From Labyrinthula sp. Ha (Eukaryota; Sar; Bigyra; Labyrinthulida; Labyrinthulaceae), in the NCBI GenBank assembly GCA_015227615.1, contig JAALGZ010000004.1, positions 310,001 through 374,000 on the forward strand: a DNA stretch of 64,000 bases, written 5' to 3'. This document shows positions 34,981 through 46,661 of this stretch, in pieces (positions within the stretch are counted from its first letter, which is position 1; each line of letters opens with the position of its first letter). Below the pieces are notes generated by a model, which saw only the letters and a list, made by a program, of their open reading frames with translations, ran no database searches and was not told where the DNA came from. The position numbers and the translations under genes were made by a program.

Positions 34981-36829
34981 TTAAGAACAAAGGAGACTGA
35001 TTTGATTATTGAACTTGACAAGAGTTTGGATATACTCTTTCTGTGCTTTTTGAAGAACAGATTCCTTTTTTCTTTGTTTTATTCTCCACATTTTTTCAAG
35101 TTGAACTTCAAAAGATAACTCGCTGTTTAAATCAAGAAGATTGTCGATTTTTTCTAAATCTGAAGAAAGAAATTCTCCATAGGTAATACATGGTATTGTT
35201 TTGCCTAAAATCTTTTTTAAGATGTAGATTTCTGACAGCAAACTTCCTGCATTTAGAGTAAGAACTTTTTCTTCATATGTTTTTGGATGCTTGTTGTTGA
35301 ATCTTCGATGAATGACATCTGAAATGACAAGATCGTTTGAGTTTCGTTGTAGAAGAATGATTTCAAAATCAGCTTTTGCTGATGTGAAAACTTCGTTTAA
35401 CAGGAGAAGATCTGGTTTGTTTAGAGTTTTGTCGCTACCAGGAAAGCAAGGAAAGCTGGCAATTGACCCGCATCCGGGCAAAGTTGTGCTGTTTGTTTCA
35501 TGTGCACCATACCAGATCTGGTTAAGAACATCTTTATGAACTAAATTTAGCAAATAAATTTTATTCTTATCAAGTTGCGCAACTCTTTTTTGAATTTTTT
35601 CAAGTGTTTGGTTAAAAGTTTGGGTTGCCGTGGAACAGAAGATCGCATCACTGGGACTTTGTTTTTTTGCACCCCAACACAGGGAATTTGGTTCGTATAA
35701 TAACGAGTTTAATTCACAATCAAAACTCAGATTTGTACGAGTTTTACTTTCAACCCGAGTAGAGAGAATCTTCATGATGACATCTTGCCATAAATGATGC
35801 CCAGTTCCTTCTAAACCAGCAAAAAAAATAAACTTAGACTTATTTTCTTTTTTCGTTAGAAGTTCGTCATTAGAATTTTCTTCATTGAAAAAATTTTTCA
35901 ATTCAGTTTGTAAAGTTCTAGCAAACTTTAAATTCCAACTTTCTTTTCTTCTTGAGTTGGAATTTTCTTTTTCATCAACTTTTATAATTAAATTAAAGAC
36001 AAATTGATCATTAAAATCTTCATCTAAGAAATACTTATCCGTTAAAGTTAATTGGTTTAAATTCATGAGTTTGAAAAAGGATTTTTGCTGAACTAAAACC
36101 TGAGCAAAAAGGTTTTTGTACATTGTGTCAAATAGTCTCAAAGTTGGAAAATCTTCTTGTTTTGTTGTGAACTCAGTATAAGTTGCTTCAACTTCATCCA
36201 TAATAACAATGTACTGTGGAATGAAAGACGAATAATTGAATAAAAGATCAGAAAGGAAAACGATATCTGGGGAATAAAGTGATGCGTAATCTTTTCCCCG
36301 AGATTTAGATGAGGGAAAGGTAAACAAGTCGTAGTTGACAAAATATATAACATCGGAGGAGAGTCTATCAGCCATGTTGGACAATGTTGTAACAGTTTTC
36401 TTTATTGAAAGCTTCCAGTTTCGCATAGATCCTGGGTGAAAGATATCATCGTCGAATAGATTAAGCTCTACACAGTTTCTAGTTGTTTGACAAGTTTCTA
36501 TGAAGGTTTTGTACACAAGATCATGTCCGGATCCAAGTACTCCGGTAAATATATAAAGATGTGGGCTGTTAGAGTTCGTTTCTGTGATTTCTATGTCTTG
36601 CACTAGTTTTGATGAAGGGAGAGATTTAGTTTCATCTGTTTCGGATGTTGAAGAAGTGGGTTGAAGGACGTGAAGAAGGTGCTGGTGATTTATCCAGGTA
36701 ACAACAATCAGTAAAAGGAACAAACTAAAAGTAAAATAATTATAATTATATATACCATGCGAATCCAAAGGTATGCAGTAAGCTGTTTGTCTTCTTCAGT
36801 CCTTGATCATTTTGCTTTTGTCTCCGCAT
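34981..36829 (-). CDS. Membrane-anchored protein with two sulfotransferase-like P-loop domains
   Basis: Exon 1 is 36829-36756 and exon 2 is 36724-34981, split by a 31-nt GT-AG intron; together they encode 605 aa. The intron lets the frame begin at an ATG (MRRQKQNDQGLKK). Without it the frame has no Met near the start. A single hydrophobic segment (LFLLLIVVTW, about residues 26-36) after basic residues predicts a type II Golgi-like anchor. Domain A opens with YIFTGVLGSGHDLVYKTF, and domain B with FIFFAGLEGTGHHLW, the PAPS 5'-phosphosulfate loop type. Domain B also has EIILLQRNSNDLVIS, the R-x6-S 3'-phosphate-binding pattern. Domain A's loop is less canonical, so it may be the inactive half of an internal duplication. 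The acceptor is probably a glycan, by analogy only. Confidence 0.75.
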
Positions 36830-37056
36830 CGATTCCCTGTGGTAAAGCCATATTGTGAAATTCAAATTTGCACATTTGGAACAGGGAGATGAAAATTCCC
36901 CAACTCATTAAGGCTTCATAGGTAAGATATTAAGCTTTGAATGATTGGCTCTGTGGAGTATTAGTAGTTCAAGTTTTTAGTTTCATAGGAATAAGACGTG
37001 CTGGGAGGTTGGTTTAGTGGGTTCAAATCCCATATCATGTAAGAAAGGACTTTGGG

Positions 37057-37245
37057 TCAGTTATGAACTCCTTGTAAGACCATAGGGTTTCCATCCTCCA
37101 AATAGGCTTCAAAATAATGAGAATCTGAAGGAAAAAATTGACGTTGGCTTTTTTCTGTAGCATCAAATCTATCATGCAAAGTATTAAAAGCTTTGATAAT
37201 ATATCTTAGTTCCTGGGGCGTCTCTGCAAAACTCAAAACTGTCAA
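37057..37245 (-). pseudogene. Coding-like fragment, possible gene remnant
   Basis: This 62-codon open stretch reads like real protein (FAETPQELRYIIKAF, SHYFEAYLEDGNPMV), has lower A/T bias than its flanks, and has no ATG at its head. An in-frame stop lies shortly upstream and I find no exon to join. It could be an exon with a missed partner, or a relic of a gene or mobile element. No family recognised. Confidence 0.25.
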
Positions 37246-38739
37246 AGATGGTAAAAGCTTGAGTTAGAGTTTCTGAGAGAAAAGAAAGGTCGTATGTAGA
37301 AATTACTGGTAGAATCTGGCCAAGAGAAGTTAAATATTCTTAAGCTTAAGTCAAAAATTTTCACTTGTAACTATCTTAGGGATACTGGTATTACTTCTGG
37401 AGACGACTGAATGAATTTGCAGTAAATCCACTATATTTGGGCCGTTGTTTAGTTACTAAGCAGCAACCACAGTAAAGTTATGCTTTGAAAAATTTATATG
37501 TACGCTATAATAAGAAACTTTAGCTGAACTCAAAGATATATTGCTAATGAAGCATAATATTGAGTACCAACGCTCAATATTTCTAACGAACAATACGAAC
37601 AATGTTAGGTAAGCTCAAATGTTGTAAACGTAAATTTTTGCAGAATATGTTTATTATGAAAACTTCTTTTAAACTAAGCTTATGTTTCCACGGTAAAGTT
37701 CGGTTGATTTCACCAATAAAGATGCACTGGGTATCCCTACGCAACTATTAGCTAGGTTTAAACTTAATTTAAGCTTCTATGACCAAGATACATTTCTAGT
37801 TGATTAAGTAATTCTTATCACCACAATAAGAGTCTACAAATTGAAATTAAATATGAAACAGTAATTTTTAATTGCAAAAAAAAGTTAACAGGTATTTTTT
37901 CTATCCATAGACTTCATTTTAATTTCAAATGCAACAATTCTTCCTGCGTAGGAAATGCAGTGCAAGATGTATTTTCCAAACTCTATTTGATATCTTTAAT
38001 GTTAACTACTAATACATAGATGCGCCAAATATGATTTAGTGGTGGTTTGGGATAGACTACCTAACTTAAAACCCAAGGTTAAATTAAATAAAATCTTTAT
38101 TAGAATAACCTCTTAATTGTTAAATACAAATATTAGAATTGATATTAAACTCAAAGCTTCACAGAAATTCACGTTTTCTAGTTTTTTAAGAACTAATTTC
38201 ATCTTCTAAGGTATGCAACTTTGCTCTTTAATTATTAAAATAGAGTTTTTCAGCTGAAGTAATTACACTCATATAAAATCAGTTAATTACAATAACTTTC
38301 ATGGTATTGCGGGAGTTTTTAATGTAAAGGGAAACAATAGTTTGTCAAAGTGTTACAAATAGACATTCATACTCATAGAGCATACCAATACTCAAATGAT
38401 TCTTAGCCCTACTTCAACAATTGGTAATCTTTAAAAGAGTCTGCTATCTTATCAGAATTTATTAATAGATAGGAGTCTAGTAAAAACTACTAATACTTCA
38501 AATTACATTCATAGAACTACATATCTGCGTTCATATGCTTACTAGAATGTTGAATGGTCAAAATTAGGCCAGTATTTGTTTTTTTTGTTTCTGAACATTA
38601 TCATTATAACCAGTATTTGCAAAACTACAGTATTTATTCCAACCCAAAAAAAATATATATGCTGCTATTACATTTCAAGAAAAAATATCTTTTAGTAAAT
38701 AACATTCAGTTTGCTATCTTATTGGTACCTTAAGGAAAT

Positions 38740-38937
38740 CTACTCTTTCTCCACTGTAACTGCCCAAATTTCATCCCCCCACAGCGGATATTTTAAAACG
38801 AACCAGCATGGGAATGTCTGTGATATTATATCTTTTCTTGAATAAGCTCTGGTGAAAGAAGCCCCCCTATTTTTCAGATAGAATTTTGGTAGTACTTTCC
38901 AACTTTTCAATAAATTAATTTGGGGCTTGGGGTCCAT
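38740..38937 (-). CDS. Small coding-like ORF, unidentified
   Basis: The 65-codon ORF opens with ATG (MDPKPQINLLKSW) and ends WAVTVEKE. Its Trp-rich composition is unlike the random AT-rich ORFs nearby. There is no recognised domain and no neighbour to support it. It may be a fragment of a decayed element. Confidence 0.2.
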   Translation of the reverse strand: MDPKPQINLLKSWKVLPKFYLKNRGASFTRAYSRKDIISQTFPCWFVLKYPLWGDEIWAVTVEKE

Positions 38938-41900
38938 ACTTTGCAGTTCATTTACTACACGATCGAATTGATGACGACAATTATGACCATTTTTTAGTAT
39001 GTTACGAAGGTTTATAAATATGTTTAGTTTCCTAACGAGAGTTCTGTAACTTTGGCTAACGCTGTACCTTCTATCTACGGATATTACGACTCACTGCTGA
39101 TTATTGACATCTATTTTGAAATATTAAAAATAAGTCAACTATACATGGTTCAAAAAAAAATCTAGATTTTATTGTCATGCAGACTCTTCAAATATTTTAA
39201 GGTTTTAACCCCTGTTTACAAGACAGTATTTAATACCGCAGTAAAAAATTGTCTTAGAGGTAGCATTTTTGTTGAGTTGTATCGGTTGGATAAGTTTCCG
39301 ACAAACAAAATGATAGGTAAAATCTTTCGTGAAACAACTAACATATTGGTTCAGTATACAAAATCCAAATTTCCTTTAGGTTTCTAATTATTTATCTCCC
39401 TAAGATCTAGTAAACTTGATTGCACACATAGGATCTTATCGATGACCCACTTAATCTACTTCGAAGGGGTAAATTCTCATTTAACCTACTTCAATATTGC
39501 CACTAAATTGATTTTTTTTTGGTTTTGAAATGATGGTACACCAGTATTCCATTTTTTAAGAAATTTTTAGTTCAGATATATAAAACAGACTAACTTACAT
39601 ATTATTCATTGCAAAATTTTCGAGTTTTGCTTTTTCTGATACATATCTGTGTAGTATAATAGATCTATCAATTTCCTTATGTAAAAAGTGTGGCTAAGGA
39701 TTTGGCAGGACCGCTTGAACCTATCATATTCCAGATAAATTATTAGCTACGGAGTATATTATTCATACTGATTAATTTTTTCATCTATCTTCACCACACA
39801 AATATAACCTATGGTGCTACGAGAAGCTTCTGCATGCCTCAACATTCTATCCAATCCCCTGCTAACACCAGAAGAGTAACTATACGGCATAGATGAACAC
39901 ATTTTATCTTTTCCTCGCTATATTGGCCAAGTACCTATCATGTTTAATAACTCAATAGAACCTTAGTATCACCTTCTCACAGAAAATTTATTCCTACTTT
40001 TTTCGATTCTAAGATTTGACTTCCATATATTTCCTGTTGTTTTGGTACTCTGCATAGACTTTCTTGCTACTCAGCTACTATTTAGGTACAACTCCTGGTT
40101 CTGTAGTATTTCTCATAATGTACAAAGCATTAGCAACAATTTTGCTTACCATTCTCTAGAAAATACTTAATACATGGGTCATAAGTTCCACAGGAGCTGT
40201 CATATGTCATAAATATTGGTGCTAACTGTCTTATAGTATTCTTTGCTGCTACCGTGGTACAGTGGTACTCCAGGATAAAGGGACAATCTGATCCAGAAGC
40301 CTAGCCACCTTCATTTGGGTAGTTAATGTTCGCAATAGCTCACTTTCTTGACTGGATCAAACTCGCTGAAAATTAGAAAAGCAAAGATATAAAACCCATA
40401 TTCATCCCTATGTTCGAACCAATCATTAGCGCAAACTGCCATTTGATTAATGTTATAACAGAAAAAAACAGAATAATTTTGCACTACTCATTTTATTATT
40501 GAGCCTCAAAATAGCAATATAAGGCATTTACTGCAGCTTTTGTTTATAGAAAATAACGTACTTACTCCGGCCTAAAGTTGTGTCTGTCACATAAAAGCAA
40601 TATTTGAGCGGGTTTTTTTAAGAAATGAATAAACTCCACATATTCTCTTATCGCAAATATCATTCTAAAAGATTTTATAATATTTAGATAGTGGAAGTTT
40701 TTCATTGTCTAATAATTCCTTAATTTGACCTTAAGTAATAGATATTCTCCTTCAAAATGCCCAAGTTCTCTTTTTATTGTGCATTGTAATTATATCGCAG
40801 TTTTAAAGAGTTCTTGCAGGGTCTAATTGCTTTATTGGTTGATTTAGCTATCGCAATAACAATCTTTCTCTCTTACGTATTGAGAGGATTCACATTTCCG
40901 AGTCATACATATGTGTTATGAATAAATCAGGTTGTTACCGAAGTCCTCGTTTTCTATGAGATTCACATAAACCGAATATATTTTTATCTCCGGAGATAGT
41001 ACCCCTATTTCTCATTGGATCAATTTTTTAGTTGTCTACGATAATCATGTAAAAACAAAGCATTAACGGTTAAGTCATAAATGAAAGAATAATCACAAAC
41101 ATCATGCCCAGAGAACGAAACGGAAAATATGAAATGGATAATGATAAATCCAAGTTTATTTTCAATATTCAAATATTATTTGACGTTAGAAGAACAAGGA
41201 TTTATTATTTGGAAAGCGGTTGAAAAAATAACACCAGAAGCTGGTTTTCAGAACATAAATCTGATCGAGAAAATTTGTTAGAGAAAAATAGAAAACAGCA
41301 GCCGATATTCTGAATGAAAATACGCTTAAGATTATGCAAATAACTTCTATAAATAGTTGATCAATTAGTTTTTGGAAACAGTTCACCCAAGCAGACCCCG
41401 AATGATAAAATTTCAGCACTCATACCGGAGAAAGCTGGTATATTCGAGATAAAAAGCACAAAAGTGGATGTTTTGACGAGGAAATCATTAGAGTTATATT
41501 ATATGTTCTCTTACAAAGGATCGTACTATTTTTGAAAACGGAAGAATTCAACAAACCATATGTGATAAACTTTCCAATGCAGTTTTAATACATGAATAGG
41601 GTGAAAGAAACCAAAAGGTATTTTTCCATTTTAAACGTTCTTATGCCCTTTCAGGGGTGTTATATTCGTATCGCACAAGCAGTTCAAGAAAACTAATAAA
41701 GAAACCCGAAAATGGTTTGGGTCTAATATTTAGTTTCTCCAATAGCACTATAACATTTTTTGTTATGTCTAGAACCCTTACATTTGAAATATTGGTTTCA
41801 ACACAAATCTAGTTTTTTTTCAATATTTATACTCAAAAATTAATGCTCTTAAAACTTTTGTTGTATTACATTGAATTTTCGTTTATTAAGGTTTACAAAT

Positions 41901-42171
41901 ACCAAAATATATCTGTGCTCAGGATATGGAAAAATAGTTAAATATTCCCTCATCATCATCGAATGCCGAGTGAACCGTGAGGTTTGAGTCATGGGAGGGG
42001 GCATTTTTAAAGGTTTACTGCAACCCTGGCTTCAAGGACTAGGCTTGATTAAGAACAGAAATCAATCCAACTCCAAAAAAAAAGTGAAAGATGCCAATTT
42101 AGCATCAAGGTCTTAGCTCTTGCTGATTATTTCTTACCTTATATTGAACTTCACTTTCTTCTCGGACTCCT

Positions 42172-42405
42172 CTATATTTTACCCAAAGATGGCGAATCGC
42201 CATTGTTTCTGCCATTAATTTTATCTCTGAGAGATTCCATTTTTTGGGAGTAACTTGGAATATTGAGGTTACGATGAGTATTTGCCCCTGGAGTCAAAGG
42301 TCTATCCCCAGTTATTTCATCCATCTTTCGACGAGGCATATCCAAACCCATGTTAATGTGGCATTGATTAAGGTAAGTGATGACGTGACTCACCATGAAA
42401 AGCAT
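42172..42405 (-). CDS. Small coding-like ORF, unidentified
   Basis: About 58-77 codons, the best start being an internal Met (MGLDMPRRKMDEITGDR). The sequence is hydrophilic and less AT-biased than its surroundings, continuing TPGANTHRNLNIPSYSQ and KMESLRDKINGRNN. Just past the stop, in another frame, coding-like text continues (GVREESEVQYK) to about 42090, which suggests either a further exon or a decayed gene. I could not find a good splice pair. Function unknown. Confidence 0.3.
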   Translation of the reverse strand: MLFMVSHVITYLNQCHINMGLDMPRRKMDEITGDRPLTPGANTHRNLNIPSYSQKMESLRDKINGRNNGDSPSLGKI

Positions 42406-42589
42406 TTGAAGCTAAGAGCTCTATGAACAAAATGGCTTAAAATTTGTAGAGAAAATAGTAAAAATATTGAATTTAGAAAATTAAGAATAACAGAACAATC
42501 AATTCTGATCATTACACTGTCACAATCAAATTTACCTTTTCAATAACGACGTTGTTCTTCTATGACTAGCTACCATACCTAGAACTAGG

Positions 42590-42915
42590 TATCCCACTTA
42601 ATTATATTTACCAAAAATTATTTGATAAGTATTTTGATTCTGAATATCAATAAGAGAATTTGTATTGTGCAGCGTATAAAATGATTTTGAGTTTATTTTG
42701 ATTATTGTTACAAAGTTGGTAAAAATCTGTTTCAGGCAGATATTCAAAATATCTTTTCTTCTTTTTCATTATATGAAAAGTAAGAAAATAAGAAATTTGG
42801 TCAAACTGTTCCCTTTCCCATTATTATTCCCATACCCCATGGTCATATTATATGGTTTTCTTACAATTCAAAAATAGGTATTGGTATTCGGCTATTTGGC
42901 GCGCTACATTGTCAT
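42590..42915 (+). repeat. Diverged interspersed repeat, copy B
   Basis: Partner of the repeat at 31075-31420 in the same orientation, with matching landmarks in order and similar spacing: aattatttgataa at 42616, a tgattttgagtttattttgatta block, tatgaaaagtaagaaaataagaaa split by small gaps, and ggctatttggc at 42890. No frame, terminal inverted repeat or poly-A tail is evident in either copy. Confidence 0.55.
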
Positions 42916-45900
42916 GCTACTGTTTAATGCTAAGCATTTAATTATCAATCATTAACCATTTTTTTTGAGAATTTTATGAAATATCAATTAGAAAAATAGG
43001 GGCAAAAATATATTGATAGACTATCCAAAAAATAAATCTAAACGATAAACATAGTTATCAGCAAGATCTCTTAGGAGTTAACATGAATGTTGATGGTGCA
43101 CATAAAATATTGGGAACTTTGTTCTACTTTTTAACATTTCCAGCTACAGCTAGTATTTCTGCTTATAAAAAATCTCAGCAGGGCCCACTGTGAGAAAAAT
43201 TTTCAATAAAAAATGATCATTTCCATCTTCATTCTTACCCAAATCAAATTTTAGAGACTGTGAGAAGTCTCAAAGATCTTTGGAATGTATATATCAAAGT
43301 TCTGCTGATTTATTATTTAAAAGATTTTAAAATTTTCTCGATAATTTTTCTATACATCTAAAAAATAGTGGATAAAATTTTATAATGTCACCCAAGTACC
43401 CTGTGCCCATCTCTTATGGACTCCTGTATGTATCAAATAATTCTTTTTATAAAATAAAGACATCCATGCACAAACCTGTAGTGAAACAAATTAATTATCT
43501 TGAATTTAGAAGTTCCTTTGTGGCAAAATTCAAATGACATGCCAGTAACTTGTAGTAACCAAGGAGCCTCGTTTCTTGATATAAGGCCAGTTTCACCGTC
43601 AAACTCAATTCACATATTTAAAATATATTAGAAACTTCTAATTGATTCTCAATCATCAGTCAAAATTTTTAAAGCTCCAATGAGACCTCAGGAGGAATCA
43701 TGTTGCACTTGGTTTTCTCTTGGAAAACACATACAAGAACTTTCCCCGCTAGTAATGATAGATACCAAAGAGAATTGAAATCTACCTCGTACTAAAAAAT
43801 TATGGTGACAATTTGCCATTTCCTTATTTTAATTTTTATGGTATTGTTCATACTTTGAGATATTTGCACTTCAGCTGAATCCAGGGAGCTTTTAACAAAC
43901 TTTTGATTAGGGAATAAGAATGTCAATAAGAAATTGAAACAATCCATAGTTGATTTAGGTCATAGAATATTCTAAGTAAGTTTTATTCCTGCCTATTTTG
44001 AATTCTGTCTCTATACTATAAATTCATATTACATATGAAAAATTACTCTGAAGATAATGCCAGTGAATCTTATAGTTATCCATTAAGTGAACCAAACCTT
44101 CATCTTATATGCGCCACTACATATGTCTTTAATGATAAAGGAATGTCCTTTATATCCCTGTCATTTGAAGGAAGTCTCCGACATTGTCCAGGTCATTTGT
44201 AATGTATTGATGTCGGTATATTATGTCCATTCCCCAATACTCACGTTTTCGCAGAAGCTGGGTATGAGGTTGATTAATCTAGTTACTTGATATATGCAGA
44301 ATAGCGTTCGCATTTTTTTGGAAAAAATAAAGAAAAATGGAATGTAATTATATCTAACTAAAGTTATACATCTTATGCGTAGCTATTATAAAAATTTAAA
44401 GAAACAAAAGGTTTAAATTGGTAGATACTAGTTAAATAAATTAAGGAAAATTTTATATATGCAAAAAAGAACATTTATAGAACTTTTCCTTATCATAGAA
44501 GGAGAATAATATATTATTAATCACAATAAGTACGATTGTATACGTAAACTGGCTTGTAAGTGCTTATCACAGAGATTTACCAAAATTTCAATGTCCCCAA
44601 ACAAGATTGTAGCTAGTAAATTATTTTAAAGTGTTTACTTCTATTTCATTCAAACTGGGCAAAATATGCTCAATTATAATATTTATTCTTTCATCTCTAG
44701 TTGTGGCCCGATTCTTCGTTCTAGATTTTTAAAATAGGATATCTTGATCCAGGCTCTTATACAGGATGTCATAGGAGTTCCTCTGGCCTTAGATTATTGT
44801 TAAGATTCAATCATATAATCTCAGTTTGCCTATAAACTTCATGCTTTAAATAATTATATTGTTTTGTACTAAAGACATCACTACTGTCAAACATTCCCTG
44901 GTCAACACCGGGGAAATGATAGTTCTATGCATAAAGGAAACGAAAAGTTCAGGATGATCGAATATCTTAATTTCTTAGTTAATGAACTAGAGGAGCAATA
45001 TGGCAAACGTATTTAAACATAATTATCCTCTTGGAACAATAGCTACTATGATGTTGCAGAAGTTTCGAGTCTTTCCTCTTTGTGTATTCTACATGGACTT
45101 AAACTTGCCTTCTTTACCATTTCTTTTTTCCCTTGATCTTAGCGATTGTATGAGAACCTAATGTAGGCTACTTCTATGAGAAAGTTTTTAAGGGATCAGA
45201 ACTGGTATACCAATTTATTATTTCAATCATCCAGCATGTGACATATATACACCATCTTCTCTAAGGTATGGGAGAGTTTATACAGATCATTCCTCAAAAG
45301 CCACTAAATTGACATTCTGGGACAAATTTTCTCTATATTGAACCCCTTTTTTTTAATCGAAGCTTTGTTATCATTTAATTTTTCTCGATTGTAATAGACT
45401 CATTTATGGCTGATTTCTAAAGCAAACCAACATAGTTCGAGATTAACCCATAAAGTTTATGTTTCAATGCCTCCAGTTATTAATCCGAGGCCCTAAAGGA
45501 ACCCAATAGGCCTGGACTTTATGATTTAAGCCCTTGTAACTTCCGTTCTAGTCGCTTGGCGGGCATTCGAGCCGAGACCTGTACTTCTGGCCATTAGAGG
45601 TAAGGTTTCATTCAATCTTTCAGTACATTCAAATATTTATTCTAAAACTTACAAACCTATACCAAACAGGTTATTCATCGAGAGGTAGAAGTTGTGACAG
45701 ATTTTGGACTACTGCTACAATCGTAAGCACTAAGCTACTATATTTTTCTTAGAAGAAGAGCTAGGAAGAGAGTTAACCCATATATATACTTGTGTAAACC
45801 CGTATATAGAAAGGGAAATTATCATATTTATTTCTTTTTTACATTCTGCTCTACGTCATCCTCTTTTGTTCATATGCTACTTAACCCATTTGAAGGGAAA

Positions 45901-46661
45901 TATCTTATGCATTGTTTTCCCTTGCTGATCTGGTTATTGAGTTTCTCTTTGCAGTTATATTTATTTCTAATATCAGCTATTCCCATTGTTCTTGTTAATC
46001 ATTCTAATATGTCACATACTTCTTTTTTAATTACACTTTCTCAGATTATTTTCTAACAGTGTAAGATATTAGCTACCCCAATATCTTATACAACACTCTA
46101 CGAAAAGAATTGATGCAATGAGACTCCAGACTCATAACCTCTTCTGCTTGTATCCAAGCCTTCGCATCCCCTGGGTACCTTTTCAGGTGAACAAGACTCT
46201 TACTGCTCCCTGCACCTTTCCATAGTCCAGACAGGTCCTGTAGCAAACATTTTTCTCCTTCAATAAATCTACTCAGGGCACTCTTCTCAGTATTTCAACC
46301 ATTTCTTCCGCAAACCACACCTGTTGTTCAGTATGAGCTCATAATTTGATCACACCATATAAAATATTCAAGTTATTAACTTGTTTTAGTTATGTAAATG
46401 AATAAACACCACAACTTCCCAAAATATCTAAAAACAAATACGAGAGTGAAAAATTTACCAACTATATCTTCATAGCTTCGTTCTCCTTTATATAGCTACT
46501 CTTCCTATATAATTATTATGTATGGTCCTATATTTAAAAATACTGGACTGCATAGCACACACTTTTTTTGAACCTATCCGTTGGTCCTGAGAAAAAGAAA
46601 CGGACAGATTGCTCATTCCTCCAGACATAAAATGTAACCGTTAGCAAACAAAAATCAACAA

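Larger units (their letters stand above)
36830..46661. other. Long gene-poor region (9.8 kb)
   Basis: The largest gap in the window. I see no gene I can defend. It holds three coding-like minus-strand ORFs (near 37.1, 38.8 and 42.2 kb, listed separately as weak), a second copy of a diverged repeat near 42.6 kb, and otherwise AT-rich DNA with poly-A/T runs. A B-box-like gggttcaaatccca at about 37018 does not fold into a tRNA. Confidence 0.4.

Noticed and set aside
36939-37041. tRNA-like stretch with A-box-like tggctctgtgg and B-box-like gggttcaaatccca
   Set aside because: The T-arm pairs, but the D-arm and anticodon stem do not form and the acceptor ends mispair, so no cloverleaf is supported.
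27361-44785. Shared 16-nt word atacaggatgtcatag at about 27367 and 44759
   Set aside because: Flanks do not align; one such match is expected about by chance in 64 kb.
45541-45600. Possible tRNA T-arm around gggcattcgagccg
   Set aside because: The T-loop lacks the TTCRA consensus and no acceptor partner is found on either strand.
45790-46056. Hydrophobic 88-codon ORF in the gene-poor region
   Set aside because: T-rich DNA gives Phe/Leu-rich ORFs by chance; no proper start and no neighbours support it.
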